From Bog-756 sp963696495 (GTDB lineage: Bacteria > Actinomycetota > Acidimicrobiia > Acidimicrobiales > RAAP-2), in contig CAVOKJ010000007.1 of the NCBI GenBank assembly GCA_963696495.1, positions 1-64,000 of the forward strand: a stretch of 64,000 bases of DNA, written 5' to 3'. Position 1 is the stretch's first letter, and each line of letters opens with the position of its first letter. Position numbers and translations under genes: made by a program. Below, one piece after another: positions 1 to 9,138 of this stretch. Below the pieces are notes generated by a model. That model searched no databases. It saw nothing but the letters and a program-made list of their open reading frames with translations, and was not told the origin of the DNA.

Positions 1-546
1 GTCGATGGCGGTGAGTTGGTAGACCTTGCCCACGCCTTTCAGGTTCCCGACGTAGAAGCTGTCCAGGCAGAGGAGCTCCCCCGGGCCGCCAGCGACGAGG
101 CAGAACCCGAAGGGATCCTCCTCCCGGGCCGCCTCGGTCACGAGGCCGGTGGTCATCATGGTGATGGCGGCCGCCCGGGCCACCCGCTGGGACCGCTTCC
201 CGAGTCCGTGGGCCACCAGGTGTCGCTGCACGGTCGAGGGGGCGATGGAATAGCCCCGGTCATCTAGCCGGTCGGCGTATTGGCGGCACCCGATGGTCGG
301 CTCCACCACGGCCAGGGTGAGCAGCTCGGCCACTACGTGGGTGGGAGTGGCGTTGGGTAACTGGGGTGTCCGTCGGGCCTTGGGCATCAAAGCCTCGAGT
401 CCATAGCGTTCGGCCAGGGACCTCCACTCGTAGAAACGGGTGCGGGACACCCCGAAGTTCCGGCAGGCCTCGGCCACGTTGCCGGCCTCTCGGGCCAGAT
501 CAAGCAAACGGACGCGTCGCTGATAGATGATCTCTGCTGGGGTCAC
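1..546 (-). CDS. IS481-type transposase, N-terminal part (cut by window edge)
   Basis: A reading frame without stops runs from a GTG at 546 to the first base of the window, so 182 codons are visible and the C-terminus lies outside. AGGAG stands about 9 nt before the GTG. The first ~60 residues form a helix-turn-helix (AEACRNFGVSRTRFYEW). A linker and a second winged-helix-like stretch (APSTVQRHLVAHGLG) follow, then the start of an rve/DDE catalytic core whose first Asp is in LLCLDSFYVGNLKGVGK. This layout is that of IS481-family transposases, which cut and paste their own element. Family assignment is good, but the exact IS and its ends are not determinable here. It marks the left side of an IS-rich, lower-GC block. 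Confidence 0.8.
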   Translation of the reverse strand, partial: MTPAEIIYQRRVRLLDLAREAGNVAEACRNFGVSRTRFYEWRSLAERYGLEALMPKARRTPQLPNATPTHVVAELLTLAVVEPTIGCRQYADRLDDRGYSIAPSTVQRHLVAHGLGKRSQRVARAAAITMMTTGLVTEAAREEDPFGFCLVAGGPGELLCLDSFYVGNLKGVGKVYQLTAID

Positions 547-723
547 GGTGATGGGCTCCTTGATTCTTTGGTAGGAACCAAAGCGTCCATCGCCGGACCC
601 CATCATGGGGTGGATGTGTAACGTCAACCCTCGGTCAGGAAGCCTAGGGCAAGCATCACCACAAACTGCCCTCATTGGTTTTGGACTTTCGGTTCGCGCC
701 GACAGAGCCCAAGACTAGGACGC

Positions 724-2526
724 TCAGCGATTCGTTGAGGGTTGCGCCTCGAATAGCTGGGTCGCCTTCGTGAAAAGAACGGTTCGGAAGCGCGATGAGC
801 GGTGGAGTGCCTCGACGATGCCTTCATACTGTTTAGGTGTATAGAGACCAAGCAGCTCGCCGCCAAACTGACTCGACTCTGAAGTGAATACGTAGACACT
901 TGGATAGTCCTTTTCCTGACTCAACAAGCTATCTATCACCGCCTGATCATTGCTGTGATTTCCGACTTCAACATTCTCGAACTGAAGTTGAGAATAGCGG
1001 TACGTCAAGCTATTTGGAGAACTCGCAGCACCTAGCGAGATCAATACCGATCCGCTAGTTGCTGAGAGCTCGAAATCGCTTTCCGCCTGGATTTCCGAGG
1101 GCCGCACGACGTTCCACCCGTCAAGAGCAAAATTCGCAAATATGAATGTTGTCACCAGCAGCACCAATAAGGGCACTACGATATATGCGCGGTGAGAGAT
1201 AGCGCGTCTACCCCTTCCAACTGCAACCACGGCTAACCAGGGAAGAGCGAATAGCGTGGTCCGATAGAGGCCCTCTTGCCCATAATCCGTGGCAAGAACA
1301 ATTGTGCCAGCACTTGCGGCACAAGCAATTAACGCGATATTGAGGCGACTTCGATTTTGCAACACGGCAATCACTGCCAACACGCCCACGACAAATGGAC
1401 CCGCTGCTAAGGCCACCGTACTTATCCTCAGCACGATGTCGGGATGCTGTCCCGAGATTCGTGCCCCCGGCGTAGCAATGTTTGCAAGCACGTTTCCGAT
1501 TCCGCTGAATGAGAAATATCCCTTCCACGCTGGGTAGTTGAAGATCGCCCATGCTGCTGCCGGCGCTAAAGGAACGAGTGCCACCCAGCGAGGCCGCAGG
1601 AAACCAAAGATCACGAGAACGGCGAGACTCGCAACCACAAAATATGGCGTGATCTGATGAGTGACTGCGATCGCCAAACTGAGGAGACCAACCACAACTA
1701 TCCGCCATGTAGGAAGCCTATATGGCGCGATGACCGTGCCGTCCACATTGACGACTGGAACGACGGTTGCATACAACGCAAGAGCGAGAAACAGTGAAAT
1801 CGCTTGAGGTGAGAAATAATCCAAGTTGAATGCGCTCGCCAACATGAACAAGGCAGCGGCCATCCAGGCCCGATAATTATTAGAAAGCAGCCTTCCGGCA
1901 AAGTATCTGACAGTGAAGAGTTCTAGTAAATCGATGAGCGGTGGCCAGAGGCGCGCCACGTCCAATGGATTATGTAGACCGCCCACACGAGAGATCCAGG
2001 CAATCGCAGAGAAGAGTCCCGGCCATGCTTGGTAGATATCGATGCTGGGATGAACTTGGCCATATTGAAGGATGTAGTTGACCACACCGACATGCTTTTC
2101 GGCCCACGGCAGGCGGGCAATGTCGTACACGATGACCGATGTACCTGTCAGCGCTAAGACTAGGCATACTGCGGCTATTCCGATCTCGTGGCCATCCGAT
2201 CGGCGCGCTGTGGCAGCACCCGCAATGATTAGCGCAAGGCCGAGATACCAGGTGGGATGCATGGAACCTGGTAGCCCCCATAACCCCGGATCAAGGTGCT
2301 GTTCGGATGCAGCCGTGAAAAGGACTGCAGCTAGGCCCAACAAAGAAAGTGGGATTGACCAGCGGATGGGTCGTCTGGCAACCGACGTCGGCGACGAGAC
2401 AAGTTCCTCGGGGACTGAAATCGGTAGCGGGCGTCCGCCGAGCAGTTCTGGAACTGGAACTGGGCTCTTTTCGTAGAGGTCCGGAATCGGAAGCGGCGCG
2501 TTGATCTCCTGAATCGTTGTCGTCAC
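724..2526 (-). CDS. Polytopic membrane protein, GT-C-like, probable exopolysaccharide gene
   Basis: A 600-residue protein with about ten hydrophobic segments after a ~55-residue proline-rich cytoplasmic head. It is clearly homologous to the 755-residue protein at 19153-21420. Both carry a Y-x-NYI-type loop followed by an S-x-x-x-x-YxxWPG motif, an RxWP motif and an (L/Q)DYFSPQ motif after the fourth or fifth membrane segment. Known GT-C transferases and O-antigen polymerase/ligase-type proteins share this topology, so a role in glycan assembly at the membrane is inferred, not shown. The GTG start overlaps the stop of the upstream gene by 4 nt (GTGA). G+C (57% in a counted stretch) is far below the rest of the window, suggesting a different origin from its paralogue. 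Confidence 0.7.
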   Translation of the reverse strand: MTTTIQEINAPLPIPDLYEKSPVPVPELLGGRPLPISVPEELVSSPTSVARRPIRWSIPLSLLGLAAVLFTAASEQHLDPGLWGLPGSMHPTWYLGLALIIAGAATARRSDGHEIGIAAVCLVLALTGTSVIVYDIARLPWAEKHVGVVNYILQYGQVHPSIDIYQAWPGLFSAIAWISRVGGLHNPLDVARLWPPLIDLLELFTVRYFAGRLLSNNYRAWMAAALFMLASAFNLDYFSPQAISLFLALALYATVVPVVNVDGTVIAPYRLPTWRIVVVGLLSLAIAVTHQITPYFVVASLAVLVIFGFLRPRWVALVPLAPAAAWAIFNYPAWKGYFSFSGIGNVLANIATPGARISGQHPDIVLRISTVALAAGPFVVGVLAVIAVLQNRSRLNIALIACAASAGTIVLATDYGQEGLYRTTLFALPWLAVVAVGRGRRAISHRAYIVVPLLVLLVTTFIFANFALDGWNVVRPSEIQAESDFELSATSGSVLISLGAASSPNSLTYRYSQLQFENVEVGNHSNDQAVIDSLLSQEKDYPSVYVFTSESSQFGGELLGLYTPKQYEGIVEALHRSSRFRTVLFTKATQLFEAQPSTNR

Positions 2527-3089
2527 GAAGTTTCCGCCTGGCGTATGAAGTCATCGATGGGATTCGACTTCTGTTCACTGACGGATTGTCTCCACAATCC
2601 GAAAACTTGCAGCAGCAAGCTTAGTGCTCCGATACCGACAAAGACCCATAAGGAAGCATCTGTAATATGGAGCTCGACCAGTGCCATCCCGATGAGGATC
2701 AGAGAAGCGACGCTTATCGAGATGGAGATGATGCAGAATTCCAGACAACTGTCCGTCGGAGCGAACGTTGCCAAGGCTTGACCCCAAGTGAGGGCATCGA
2801 TCGCTGCCAATACGGCGACCGCCGTCCCCAATCCCGCCAGATGGCCCGCAGTGGAGCCGGTCCACGCGAGCAATGCTATAAAGATCCCCCACGCTCGATA
2901 GTTACGATTACCGAGAGCTTTCGTCCAGCGAGAGAATGGATGCGTTACAACACTAAGGAGAAACCCAATTGAGGCGATAACTCGGCCCGTCGGAGTGACC
3001 TGGCGACGATGCTGCGGGCGATGCCCGATGAAGCGGTGACCGGACTCGCGTCGACCAAGGCTGATAGGCGCTCCTGAAGTGATTGTCAT
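2523..3089 (-). CDS. Hypothetical membrane protein (four TM segments)
   Basis: A 188-residue protein. Residues 1-35 are basic and probably cytoplasmic. About four hydrophobic segments follow (around residues 38-52, 65-95, 112-138 and 145-163), ending in a charged tail. I do not recognise the family. It is the first gene of a two-gene minus-strand unit, and its stop overlaps the start of the GT-C-like membrane protein by 4 nt, so the two are probably translationally coupled. It may be an accessory subunit of that protein. Base composition is low for this genome, like its neighbour. The reading frame is convincing because of the overlap and the hydrophobic pattern, while the function is unknown. 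Confidence 0.55.
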   Translation of the reverse strand: MTITSGAPISLGRRESGHRFIGHRPQHRRQVTPTGRVIASIGFLLSVVTHPFSRWTKALGNRNYRAWGIFIALLAWTGSTAGHLAGLGTAVAVLAAIDALTWGQALATFAPTDSCLEFCIISISISVASLILIGMALVELHITDASLWVFVGIGALSLLLQVFGLWRQSVSEQKSNPIDDFIRQAETS

Positions 3090-3610
3090 TGTCCTCCGCT
3101 CACCCCCACCGGGAGCCTGTTCGCCGCCGCGCTTCCACGCTAATCATCAAACGGCCAGGCTAGGGGTGCTTCACTTTCGAACCGCGCATCCGATCCCCGA
3201 ACCTGTCAGCTCAGTGGATGGTAGCCGAGGGTGCATCAGCCCTCAATGGCTATGAACTTCCGCCACATACGGCGTTCACGTGAACCATATGAGTGGTCGC
3301 TAGGTCACAGCCAGTGGCAGATTTCGGTCGAAGACTCACTCGCGGACAGACTTGACTCGCTTGCGAATTTTGGCGTTCCCGCGCCGGCTGCACCAGAATC
3401 TTCGAGACGCGGCTACGCGGTCCGTTCTCTTGAACTGAGTCCATTCTGAACTGATTCAACGCTTGGAGCTCGTTGCTGCCCAGAAAGTTTCTAGTTGTCC
3501 CCCGTCCGCCGTAGTTGATGTCCAACCAAGAAATAGGAGTTTCCCGAGCGGAAACTGATTTTGTTCCCCCATCCACTGTCTCAGATTAAGAATATGGAGT
3601 TCGCCAATAC
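3090..3610. other. 521-nt divergent intergenic region
   Basis: This lies between a minus-strand pair and a plus-strand oxidoreductase, so it should hold two divergent promoters. The short open frames inside have no ribosome-binding site and no protein-like composition. I see no clear -35/-10 pair or operator. GGAG at 3596-3599 is the likely ribosome-binding site of the next gene. Confidence 0.4.
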
Positions 3611-5200
3611 ATGCCGACGTCTCTGATCATAGGTACCGGTCCAGCTGCAGCGGGTGCAGCTCTAGCTCTCGCTGCCGATCCCGAGGAGCAAATTACGGTA
3701 CTGGACATCGGTGGCCTCCTGGAACCCGAGCGGGTGATAGCTCGAGACCTCTTAGCGTCAGTCGACGAATCAGAGTGGCCCGAGGATGCATTTCGAATGA
3801 TCAGCCACCCGCCGGTTGTTGGAAATGGCAAATCCCTCCCCGAGAAGCGTACGTACGGATCCGACTACCCATTCCGAAATGTCGGTCAGCTCGAGGGAAT
3901 TCGAGCCATCGGAGGAGCCAACGAAAACGTCGTGTCAGGGGCCTACGGAGGATTCTCCAATGCATGGGGCGCACAAATCATGCCGTTTACTGCGGCAACA
4001 TTCGATCGATGGCCAATATCGGCAGACGAAATGGCGCCACACTATCGATTCGCTCTCAATGAGATGGAGTTCTCAGGAGCGGAGGACGACCTGTCAGTGC
4101 TCTTTCCGCTCCTCGCGACACCTCGTCCGCTGCCGCGTCTTGCCGACCGAACCAGGCGGGTTCTCGATCGTTACGAAGCACAGCGAGCCCAGCTCCAGGC
4201 AATCGGCATCACGGTTGGGCGAGCTCGGTTGGCATTGCGCTCAGAGGGGTGCACCCGCTGCGCGTTGTGCATGTCCGGGTGCCCGTACGGGCTCATCTAT
4301 TCCTCTTCGCATTCATTTGACAGGCTCCGGGCTGACGGACGCATTACGTACCTCGGGAATCTGCTGGCCATCGAACTTACTGAACTCGATTCAGTTCCAC
4401 AGGTCACAGTGCGGAATCTTAATTCTGGAGGAATCGAACACCTGTCGGCAGACCGAATCTACGTGGCTTGCGGCGCGATCGGGACTACTCGTCTTATTCT
4501 CAGTTCTTTGGGGCTGTTCAGCCAGCCAGTCCACCTTGACGAGGCAATGCAATTTGTGATGCCATTCGCTTCCGTACATCCAACAGTCGATCCACGGAAC
4601 GAGAAGAATTTCACGCTTAATCAATTCAACGTGTTATTCGACGCAAGTGGCGATGGATACGACCTTTGTCAAATTCATTTGTATCCTTACAATCCCGTCT
4701 TTCTCTCTTCGCTTCCAGAGGTTCTACAACGGCCCACAACTCAACCATTGACAACCGCACTACTGCGTCGGCTGTCAGTAGGGCTCGGGTACTTACCCTC
4801 ATGGGCATCACCGACAGTCACAATAACCGCCAGAGCCAGGGCCGGAGGCGTTCTTCCCAACATCGAGATCGAGCGTGAGCACTCACATGGCTGGCCGAGC
4901 ATGCTGCGCCGTTTTGTCTCGTCTCTTCTTCGCGCCGCACCGGCATTGGACCTTTGGCCGCTTCTTCCCAAAGCAACTGTTTCGCCGGCAGCTAAAAGTT
5001 ATCACTTTGGAGGGTCCTTTCCGCATGGTAAGATAAGAAGAGGACTTACGACGGATCGACTCGGCCGATTAGATAAATGGGAGCACATATACATCATTGA
5101 CGCTTCAGTGTTTCCCAATATTCCTGCGACTACGTTCAGCTTGACTATTATGGCAAATGCTCATCGCATCGCCTCCGAGACACTGCGCTCTAGGCGATAA
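3611..5200 (+). CDS. GMC-type FAD oxidoreductase with ferredoxin-like Cys cluster
   Basis: A 529-residue protein. The N-terminus has a dinucleotide-binding G-x-G-x4-G (GTGPAAAG, residues 8-15), and an FAD-domain stretch around residues 95-125 is rich in Gly (GGANENVVSGAYGGFSNAWG). The C-terminus (about 495-521) has the typical GMC_oxred_C pattern (IDASVFPNIPATTFSLTIMA). Between them, Cys214, 217, 220 and 224 form C-x2-C-x2-C-x3-C-P, the spacing used by 4Fe-4S ferredoxins. The enzyme probably oxidises an alcohol group of a sugar or glycan precursor, passing electrons through FAD and perhaps the cluster; substrate and acceptor are unknown. The start is supported by GGAG 11 nt upstream. It is followed after 44 nt by an epimerase, and both belong to the low-GC glycan block. 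Confidence 0.75.
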   Translation: MPTSLIIGTGPAAAGAALALAADPEEQITVLDIGGLLEPERVIARDLLASVDESEWPEDAFRMISHPPVVGNGKSLPEKRTYGSDYPFRNVGQLEGIRAIGGANENVVSGAYGGFSNAWGAQIMPFTAATFDRWPISADEMAPHYRFALNEMEFSGAEDDLSVLFPLLATPRPLPRLADRTRRVLDRYEAQRAQLQAIGITVGRARLALRSEGCTRCALCMSGCPYGLIYSSSHSFDRLRADGRITYLGNLLAIELTELDSVPQVTVRNLNSGGIEHLSADRIYVACGAIGTTRLILSSLGLFSQPVHLDEAMQFVMPFASVHPTVDPRNEKNFTLNQFNVLFDASGDGYDLCQIHLYPYNPVFLSSLPEVLQRPTTQPLTTALLRRLSVGLGYLPSWASPTVTITARARAGGVLPNIEIEREHSHGWPSMLRRFVSSLLRAAPALDLWPLLPKATVSPAAKSYHFGGSFPHGKIRRGLTTDRLGRLDKWEHIYIIDASVFPNIPATTFSLTIMANAHRIASETLRSRR

Positions 5201-5244
5201 TCCCTCACCATGGTATCTTTCTACTTTTTTTCTGACCTTTATAG

Positions 5245-6138
5245 ATGAATGATCGCCATAATGGAGGGAAATCCCGATTGTCAACCGGACCATCGAGGCC
5301 GATTGCCGCAATCACTGGAGCGACCGGCTACATCGGGTCTTTGGTCAGTAATGGCCTGGCTGAGGCAGGGTTCCAAATCCGACGTCTGGTGCGCGACCCC
5401 CGACCTGGCTCCGATGATTACCAGTTTGACCTGAACGAGGGTTGCTCGCCGTCAGCGCTCATGGGCGTCGATGTATTGGTGCATTGCGCATATGACTTCT
5501 CGGTAAGAACGCGTCCCGCCATCTGGCGGGCTAATGTGTTTGGAACTCGGTCACTCCTAGCTTCGGCCGAGTCCAGCGCAGTACGGCGAACGATTTTCAT
5601 CTCCTCGATGTCCGCGTACAGCGGGACCCGCCAGATCTACGGTCGAGCCAAGCTTGCGTCCGAGACTGATGCCTTCGCCAGGCATATGTGCGTGGTCCGT
5701 CCCGGACTGGTCTACGGGCCGACGTGGGGCGGTATGGCTGGGACCCTTAGGAGCCTCAGCACTTTTCCCATAGTGCCACTCTTGGGTCGGAAAGCACATC
5801 AGTTCACCGTTCATCAGGACGACCTTCGCTATGCGATAGTCGCGCTGGCGTTGGCTGAAGCAGTGCCAAGCCGTCCCTTGGGTCTGGCTAACCCTGAGCC
5901 CGTCAAGTTTGACGTTCTCATGCGGACCATTGCGAAGGCCAACGGAAAGCCAAAGATTCGGTTATTGCCATTTCCTTGGCCTCCGCTTTACTGGACGCTA
6001 CGAGCTGTCGAAGCGACCCCTGCGGTGCTGCCCATTCGGGCTGACTCAGTGCTCGGCCTAGTAAGGCCTGCACCTTCAGTACCGGGCACAGCCGAACTGT
6101 CCAAACTCGGAATTGCACTCCGACCCTTCGGCCTCTGA
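5245..6138 (+). CDS. NAD-dependent epimerase/dehydratase (extended SDR)
   Basis: A 297-residue protein. The Rossmann motif GATGYIG is at residues 25-31. A second SDR signature, ISSMSAY, lies some 14 residues before the catalytic Y-x3-K pair (YGRAK, about residue 131). The family converts nucleotide-sugars by NAD(P)-dependent epimerisation, dehydration or reduction in the cytoplasm. The residues here do not settle which sugar is used. It starts 44 nt after the GMC-type oxidoreductase on the same strand, so the two are probably one transcript making or tailoring a sugar for the surface glycan. Composition is low-GC, like the rest of the block. An alternative role is as a reductase in lipid or terpenoid metabolism. 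Confidence 0.75.
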   Translation: MNDRHNGGKSRLSTGPSRPIAAITGATGYIGSLVSNGLAEAGFQIRRLVRDPRPGSDDYQFDLNEGCSPSALMGVDVLVHCAYDFSVRTRPAIWRANVFGTRSLLASAESSAVRRTIFISSMSAYSGTRQIYGRAKLASETDAFARHMCVVRPGLVYGPTWGGMAGTLRSLSTFPIVPLLGRKAHQFTVHQDDLRYAIVALALAEAVPSRPLGLANPEPVKFDVLMRTIAKANGKPKIRLLPFPWPPLYWTLRAVEATPAVLPIRADSVLGLVRPAPSVPGTAELSKLGIALRPFGL

Positions 6139-6451
6139 GCTGCACTGTGCGTCCAGCTAGACGTGAGACATCTGCCGTTATTCCCTCGCGAGACAACAAG
6201 CTCCCCGATGACCCTGTCCAACCCAGATGCACTGGATCGTCTCTCACGACAGACTCCGACCTCACCCCACCAGATTCAGTGAGTGCCAAACCACGAGGCC
6301 ATTCCCTAGACCCGCCTAACTCAGGCCCCCCGTCATTCACCTCGCCAATTCAGTGACTACCGCACTGGATGCTTGCGCATCCGTGACCATCGGTTCATCC
6401 AAGTCGAGGTTAAGAAGTGATCTCTGCCACTCTTCGCTTCAGAAGAGACCT
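6139..6451. other. 313-nt convergent intergenic region
   Basis: This lies between the ends of the plus-strand epimerase and the minus-strand GT2 gene. I see no gene. It should hold the terminators of both units, but I find no strong hairpin with a T-run. Confidence 0.35.
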
Positions 6452-7306
6452 TCAGCTGGCTTCTTCAGTCAGCGTAGAAATCACTGACCAGGAGGCGCCG
6501 GCGTCCCGACTCGGCGCCTCGCGAGAAGCGGCCAGCCGCGAGCCCCGCTTGCGCTCGGCGTGGATTGTCCGTAGTACGCGAAAGCCGTCCGAGAATGCGT
6601 TGAGATTGCTGGCACCGAAGCGCCGCTTCAACTCGAAGCTGGGCACCTCGGCAACCCGAAGGTGGGCCTTGGCAATCCGAACATTGATCAACGTCTCCAC
6701 TTCAAACCCGTCGCCCCACGACATGACTCCGTCCTCCGTAATGTCCACCTCACCGGCCTCAAGCTCCATGACCGAAAGGCACTCTCGGCGAAATGCGTTG
6801 TAGCCGTAGCACAGGTCTGTATAACGCGTCCCATAGAGATAGTTGACAATCTTGTTCAACCAGTAGTTGCCCATTTGTCTTATTCGGCTGATATCACTGC
6901 TGCCTGCTCCGGGCATGAATCGAGAACCCTTCGCAAAATCGGCGCCCTGCTTGAGGGCGTCGACGAAGCGCGGAATCTCTTCGGGGTTGTTCGACCCATC
7001 GGCGTCGAGCATCACGATGAAGTCTCCAGTGGCGGCGGCAAAGCCGCAAGCCAGAGCGTTGCCCTTACCTCTTCGAGTTTGACCCACGACTTTGACATCG
7101 GGGCGGAGGCTTCGGGCCACACTCACCGTGTCGTCTGTCGAATCCCCGTCAACGAGGATGACTTCGTACAATTCCGATGACAGGGTCGAGAACACGTGAG
7201 GAAGGTTCCGGGCCTCGTTCTTCGCCGGGATCACAACGCTCACTTTTGGTTCGGCCTGGATCGACCGTAGTTTCCGCTGTGTGCGTTCCGCCTCGCCAAG
7301 CGTCAT
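6452..7306 (-). CDS. GT2 family glycosyltransferase (polyprenyl-phosphate sugar synthase-like)
   Basis: 284 residues counting from the ATG at 7306, which has GGGAGAG about 8 nt upstream. The frame is open further upstream to 7420, but without such a site. The GT-A fold is seen in VSVVIPAKNEARN, the nucleotide-binding VDGDSTDDT and the DxD motif in MLDADGSN. The domain then runs through YAKGSR-like FAKGSRF and RYTDLCYGYNAF. These are features of the DPM/dolichyl-phosphate sugar synthase branch, which moves a sugar from a nucleotide to a polyprenyl phosphate. It is clearly homologous to the first half of the 621-residue protein at 14998-16863, with the same GTRYTDLCYGYNAF block. I infer that it primes or extends the glycan made by the low-GC block. 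Confidence 0.8.
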   Translation of the reverse strand: MTLGEAERTQRKLRSIQAEPKVSVVIPAKNEARNLPHVFSTLSSELYEVILVDGDSTDDTVSVARSLRPDVKVVGQTRRGKGNALACGFAAATGDFIVMLDADGSNNPEEIPRFVDALKQGADFAKGSRFMPGAGSSDISRIRQMGNYWLNKIVNYLYGTRYTDLCYGYNAFRRECLSVMELEAGEVDITEDGVMSWGDGFEVETLINVRIAKAHLRVAEVPSFELKRRFGASNLNAFSDGFRVLRTIHAERKRGSRLAASREAPSRDAGASWSVISTLTEEAS

Positions 7307-8087
7307 ACCAATCTCTCCCTTGTTTCGCCAAGGACTTCCAATGGTGACAATGCCTATCTGACCATCAGCCAAGATTGGTCGGCAGCCCGATGGCTCCCTC
7401 GTCTTGCCGTCCGGCACCACGCCCCAGCGGCTGGCAGAGTCAATCGAACGGACTAACCATACGATCGATGTACGGCCTTATCAAGCTACGTATCAGTGGC
7501 GGCATGCTCTCTCTTCGTGAGGTTTTCTGGAGGAGGTTGGACGGCACCAAGTCATCGACATTCCCCTCCGCATGGCCCCTGAGCACCGCCGAAAATACAG
7601 CCCGTCCCCATCTAGTGCCGGCGCTGCACGATCGGGATCAAGGGGTCTTGGAACCGCTACGGCCGATCCGCCGAACGGTCTCGGTGACGGTTGGACATGG
7701 CCCCATCGAAACTTGCTGCCTATTGGGTCGACTATTGCCGTTCCCATTACCTGGATCTTGCCGATCGAGAACTCAGTTCGCAAGCTCAAGCCGGGTGTAG
7801 AGCACGCGCTAAGGGAAACCGGCCCAAGCGGCAAACAGTGGTTGGCTGCCGATGGTCGAGTCAAAAGCACCTCATCGGGGCCCGCCGACGCGTATCGACT
7901 CACCATTCAGCCAGAACTGCTGGCACCACCGCCCGCACGCATTGGTTGCGCGCCAACTCCGATTCCGCATGCTCCACCTTGCCCGAGTTCAAGTGTCCCA
8001 CTTATCTGCGCGTACATTGAATACAGTTCGGGGTGTGCATTGCCGATACAACGCATGTGACGCAACGGGCCGAGAGGGGAACTGCGG
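7307..8087. other. 781-nt region without a recognisable gene
   Basis: Several overlapping open frames exist on both strands. None has a good ribosome-binding site, a domain or a protein-like composition, and they mutually overlap. It may be decayed sequence next to the IS cluster. GAGAGGGGA at 8072-8080 belongs to the next small gene. Confidence 0.35.
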
Positions 8088-8327
8088 GTGCTAGATCCGG
8101 AGCTTAGGAACGAAAGCGGATACAACCGCGGAACGTGCCACCGCTGCGGGTGGAAAGGACCGATCGTAAAGGTAGACCGACGGACGCGTCGACAGTTACA
8201 AACTGGGCGCGAGTTCGGCCGATTGTGCGACAGTTGCATGGTCGATCTGATGAGGTCTCAGGTTGCCGTCTCCGCTCGGATCAAGCCGGGCAAGCCGAAA
8301 TTGACGAAGAACCGTCACGTCGCCTGA
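8088..8327 (+). CDS. Small four-Cys (zinc-ribbon-like) protein
   Basis: A 79-residue protein starting at GTG 8088, with a strong purine run (GAGAGGGGA) 7 nt upstream. Two CxxC knuckles, CHRCGWKG near residue 17 and LCDSC near residue 46, are separated by about 26 mostly basic residues, and the tail is Lys/Arg-rich. The spacing fits a zinc-binding fold that could contact nucleic acid or a protein partner. I recognise no family. It stands alone between an apparently gene-free stretch and the IS stack, in lower-GC DNA. The ribosome-binding site and paired Cys motifs make a real gene likely, but function is unknown. Confidence 0.55.
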   Translation: MLDPELRNESGYNRGTCHRCGWKGPIVKVDRRTRRQLQTGREFGRLCDSCMVDLMRSQVAVSARIKPGKPKLTKNRHVA

Positions 8328-8591
8328 CTCCTGCCCCGCACACCCCGGGGAACGCTCCTTCGAATTAGACGCACCCAGCGCCGAGCCATGGTCGGCGACG
8401 CACCGGTCATCAGGATCTCTTCGTGAACGCCACTCGTCGAGAGTCCAGGCCTGCTGGCGGGATGAACGATGGATCAGGCGCCGGGATGTACTCGTTCAGT
8501 ATGGTGCCGCACTCCAGCTGACGGGTCTGACCCGGTCACGCGCTGACAGGCAATCGGTCATATCGGGGTGACCTTCCTCGTGACGTTTGCG

Positions 8592-8784
8592 CTAGATGTG
8601 TTGTCCAGGTTGGTTGGTGGCGCTGATCGGCGGGCTGCCTCCAAGTGCCGTGTGACCCCGATGATGGCTGTAGGTGTGGAGGAAGCGGTCAAGTGCCCGG
8701 GTTCGATCGGCATTTGAGCGGTAGAGCCGGACGTAGGCCCACTCGTCCAGCAAGGTCCGGTTGAAGCGCTCGATGCCCCTATGT
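8592..8784 (-). pseudogene. IS481-type transposase, C-terminal remnant
   Basis: Read on the minus strand, this codes for the last ~60 residues of an rve-type transposase. They include HRGIERFNRTLLDEWAY (with the catalytic Glu region E-R-F-N-R-T) and the typical ending H-T-Y-x-H-H-R-G-H-x-A-L-G-G-x-P-P. The stop TAG is at 8592-8594. No upstream catalytic core or start is present: just beyond 8784 the sequence becomes the 3' end of a different element. It is therefore a truncated, inactive copy. Confidence 0.75.
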
Positions 8785-8787
8785 TTG

Positions 8788-9134
8788 TCAAGCGGCCTTG
8801 ACGCTGCATTCCGGCGATTCCTGTCTGGGTAAGGCAGAGAAGACCTCTCTGGCGATGTAGCGCTTCAGGCAGCGCATAATCTCGCGCTTGCTGAGCCCCT
8901 CAGCAGTTCGCCGCTCCACGTAGGCACGCGTCGGTTGGTGGTGTCGCATCCGGACCAGCGTGACGATGTAGAGGGCGCCGTTGGCCGCCCTATCGCCACC
9001 TCGATTGAGGCGGTGTCGGCCAGTCGCCCTGCCGCTGCTGGCCGGCTTCGGCGAGACACAGCAGAGTTTGGCGAAGGCGGCCTCGTTCCGGATTCGCTCT
9101 GCGTTGTCACCGGCGGTCATAAGGAACTGCGCAG
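8788..9134 (-). pseudogene. IS110-type transposase, C-terminal remnant
   Basis: About 115 residues matching the end of IS110 transposases (the Tnp_20 part): A-A-Q-F-L-M-T-A-G-D-N, then FAKLCCVSPKPASSG, HRLNRGGDRAANGALY, TRAYVERR and the closing SKREIMRCLKRYIARE. The stop is at 8788-8790. The frame is cut at 9135, where the inverted repeat of the IS1182-type element begins. The N-terminal DEDD part is not found beyond the insertions, so the gene is broken and incomplete. Confidence 0.8.
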
Positions 9135-9138
9135 CTAG

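Noticed and set aside
3231..3449. 72-codon plus-strand frame in the divergent gap
   Set aside because: No ribosome-binding site, no recognisable pattern, and it overlaps the expected promoters.
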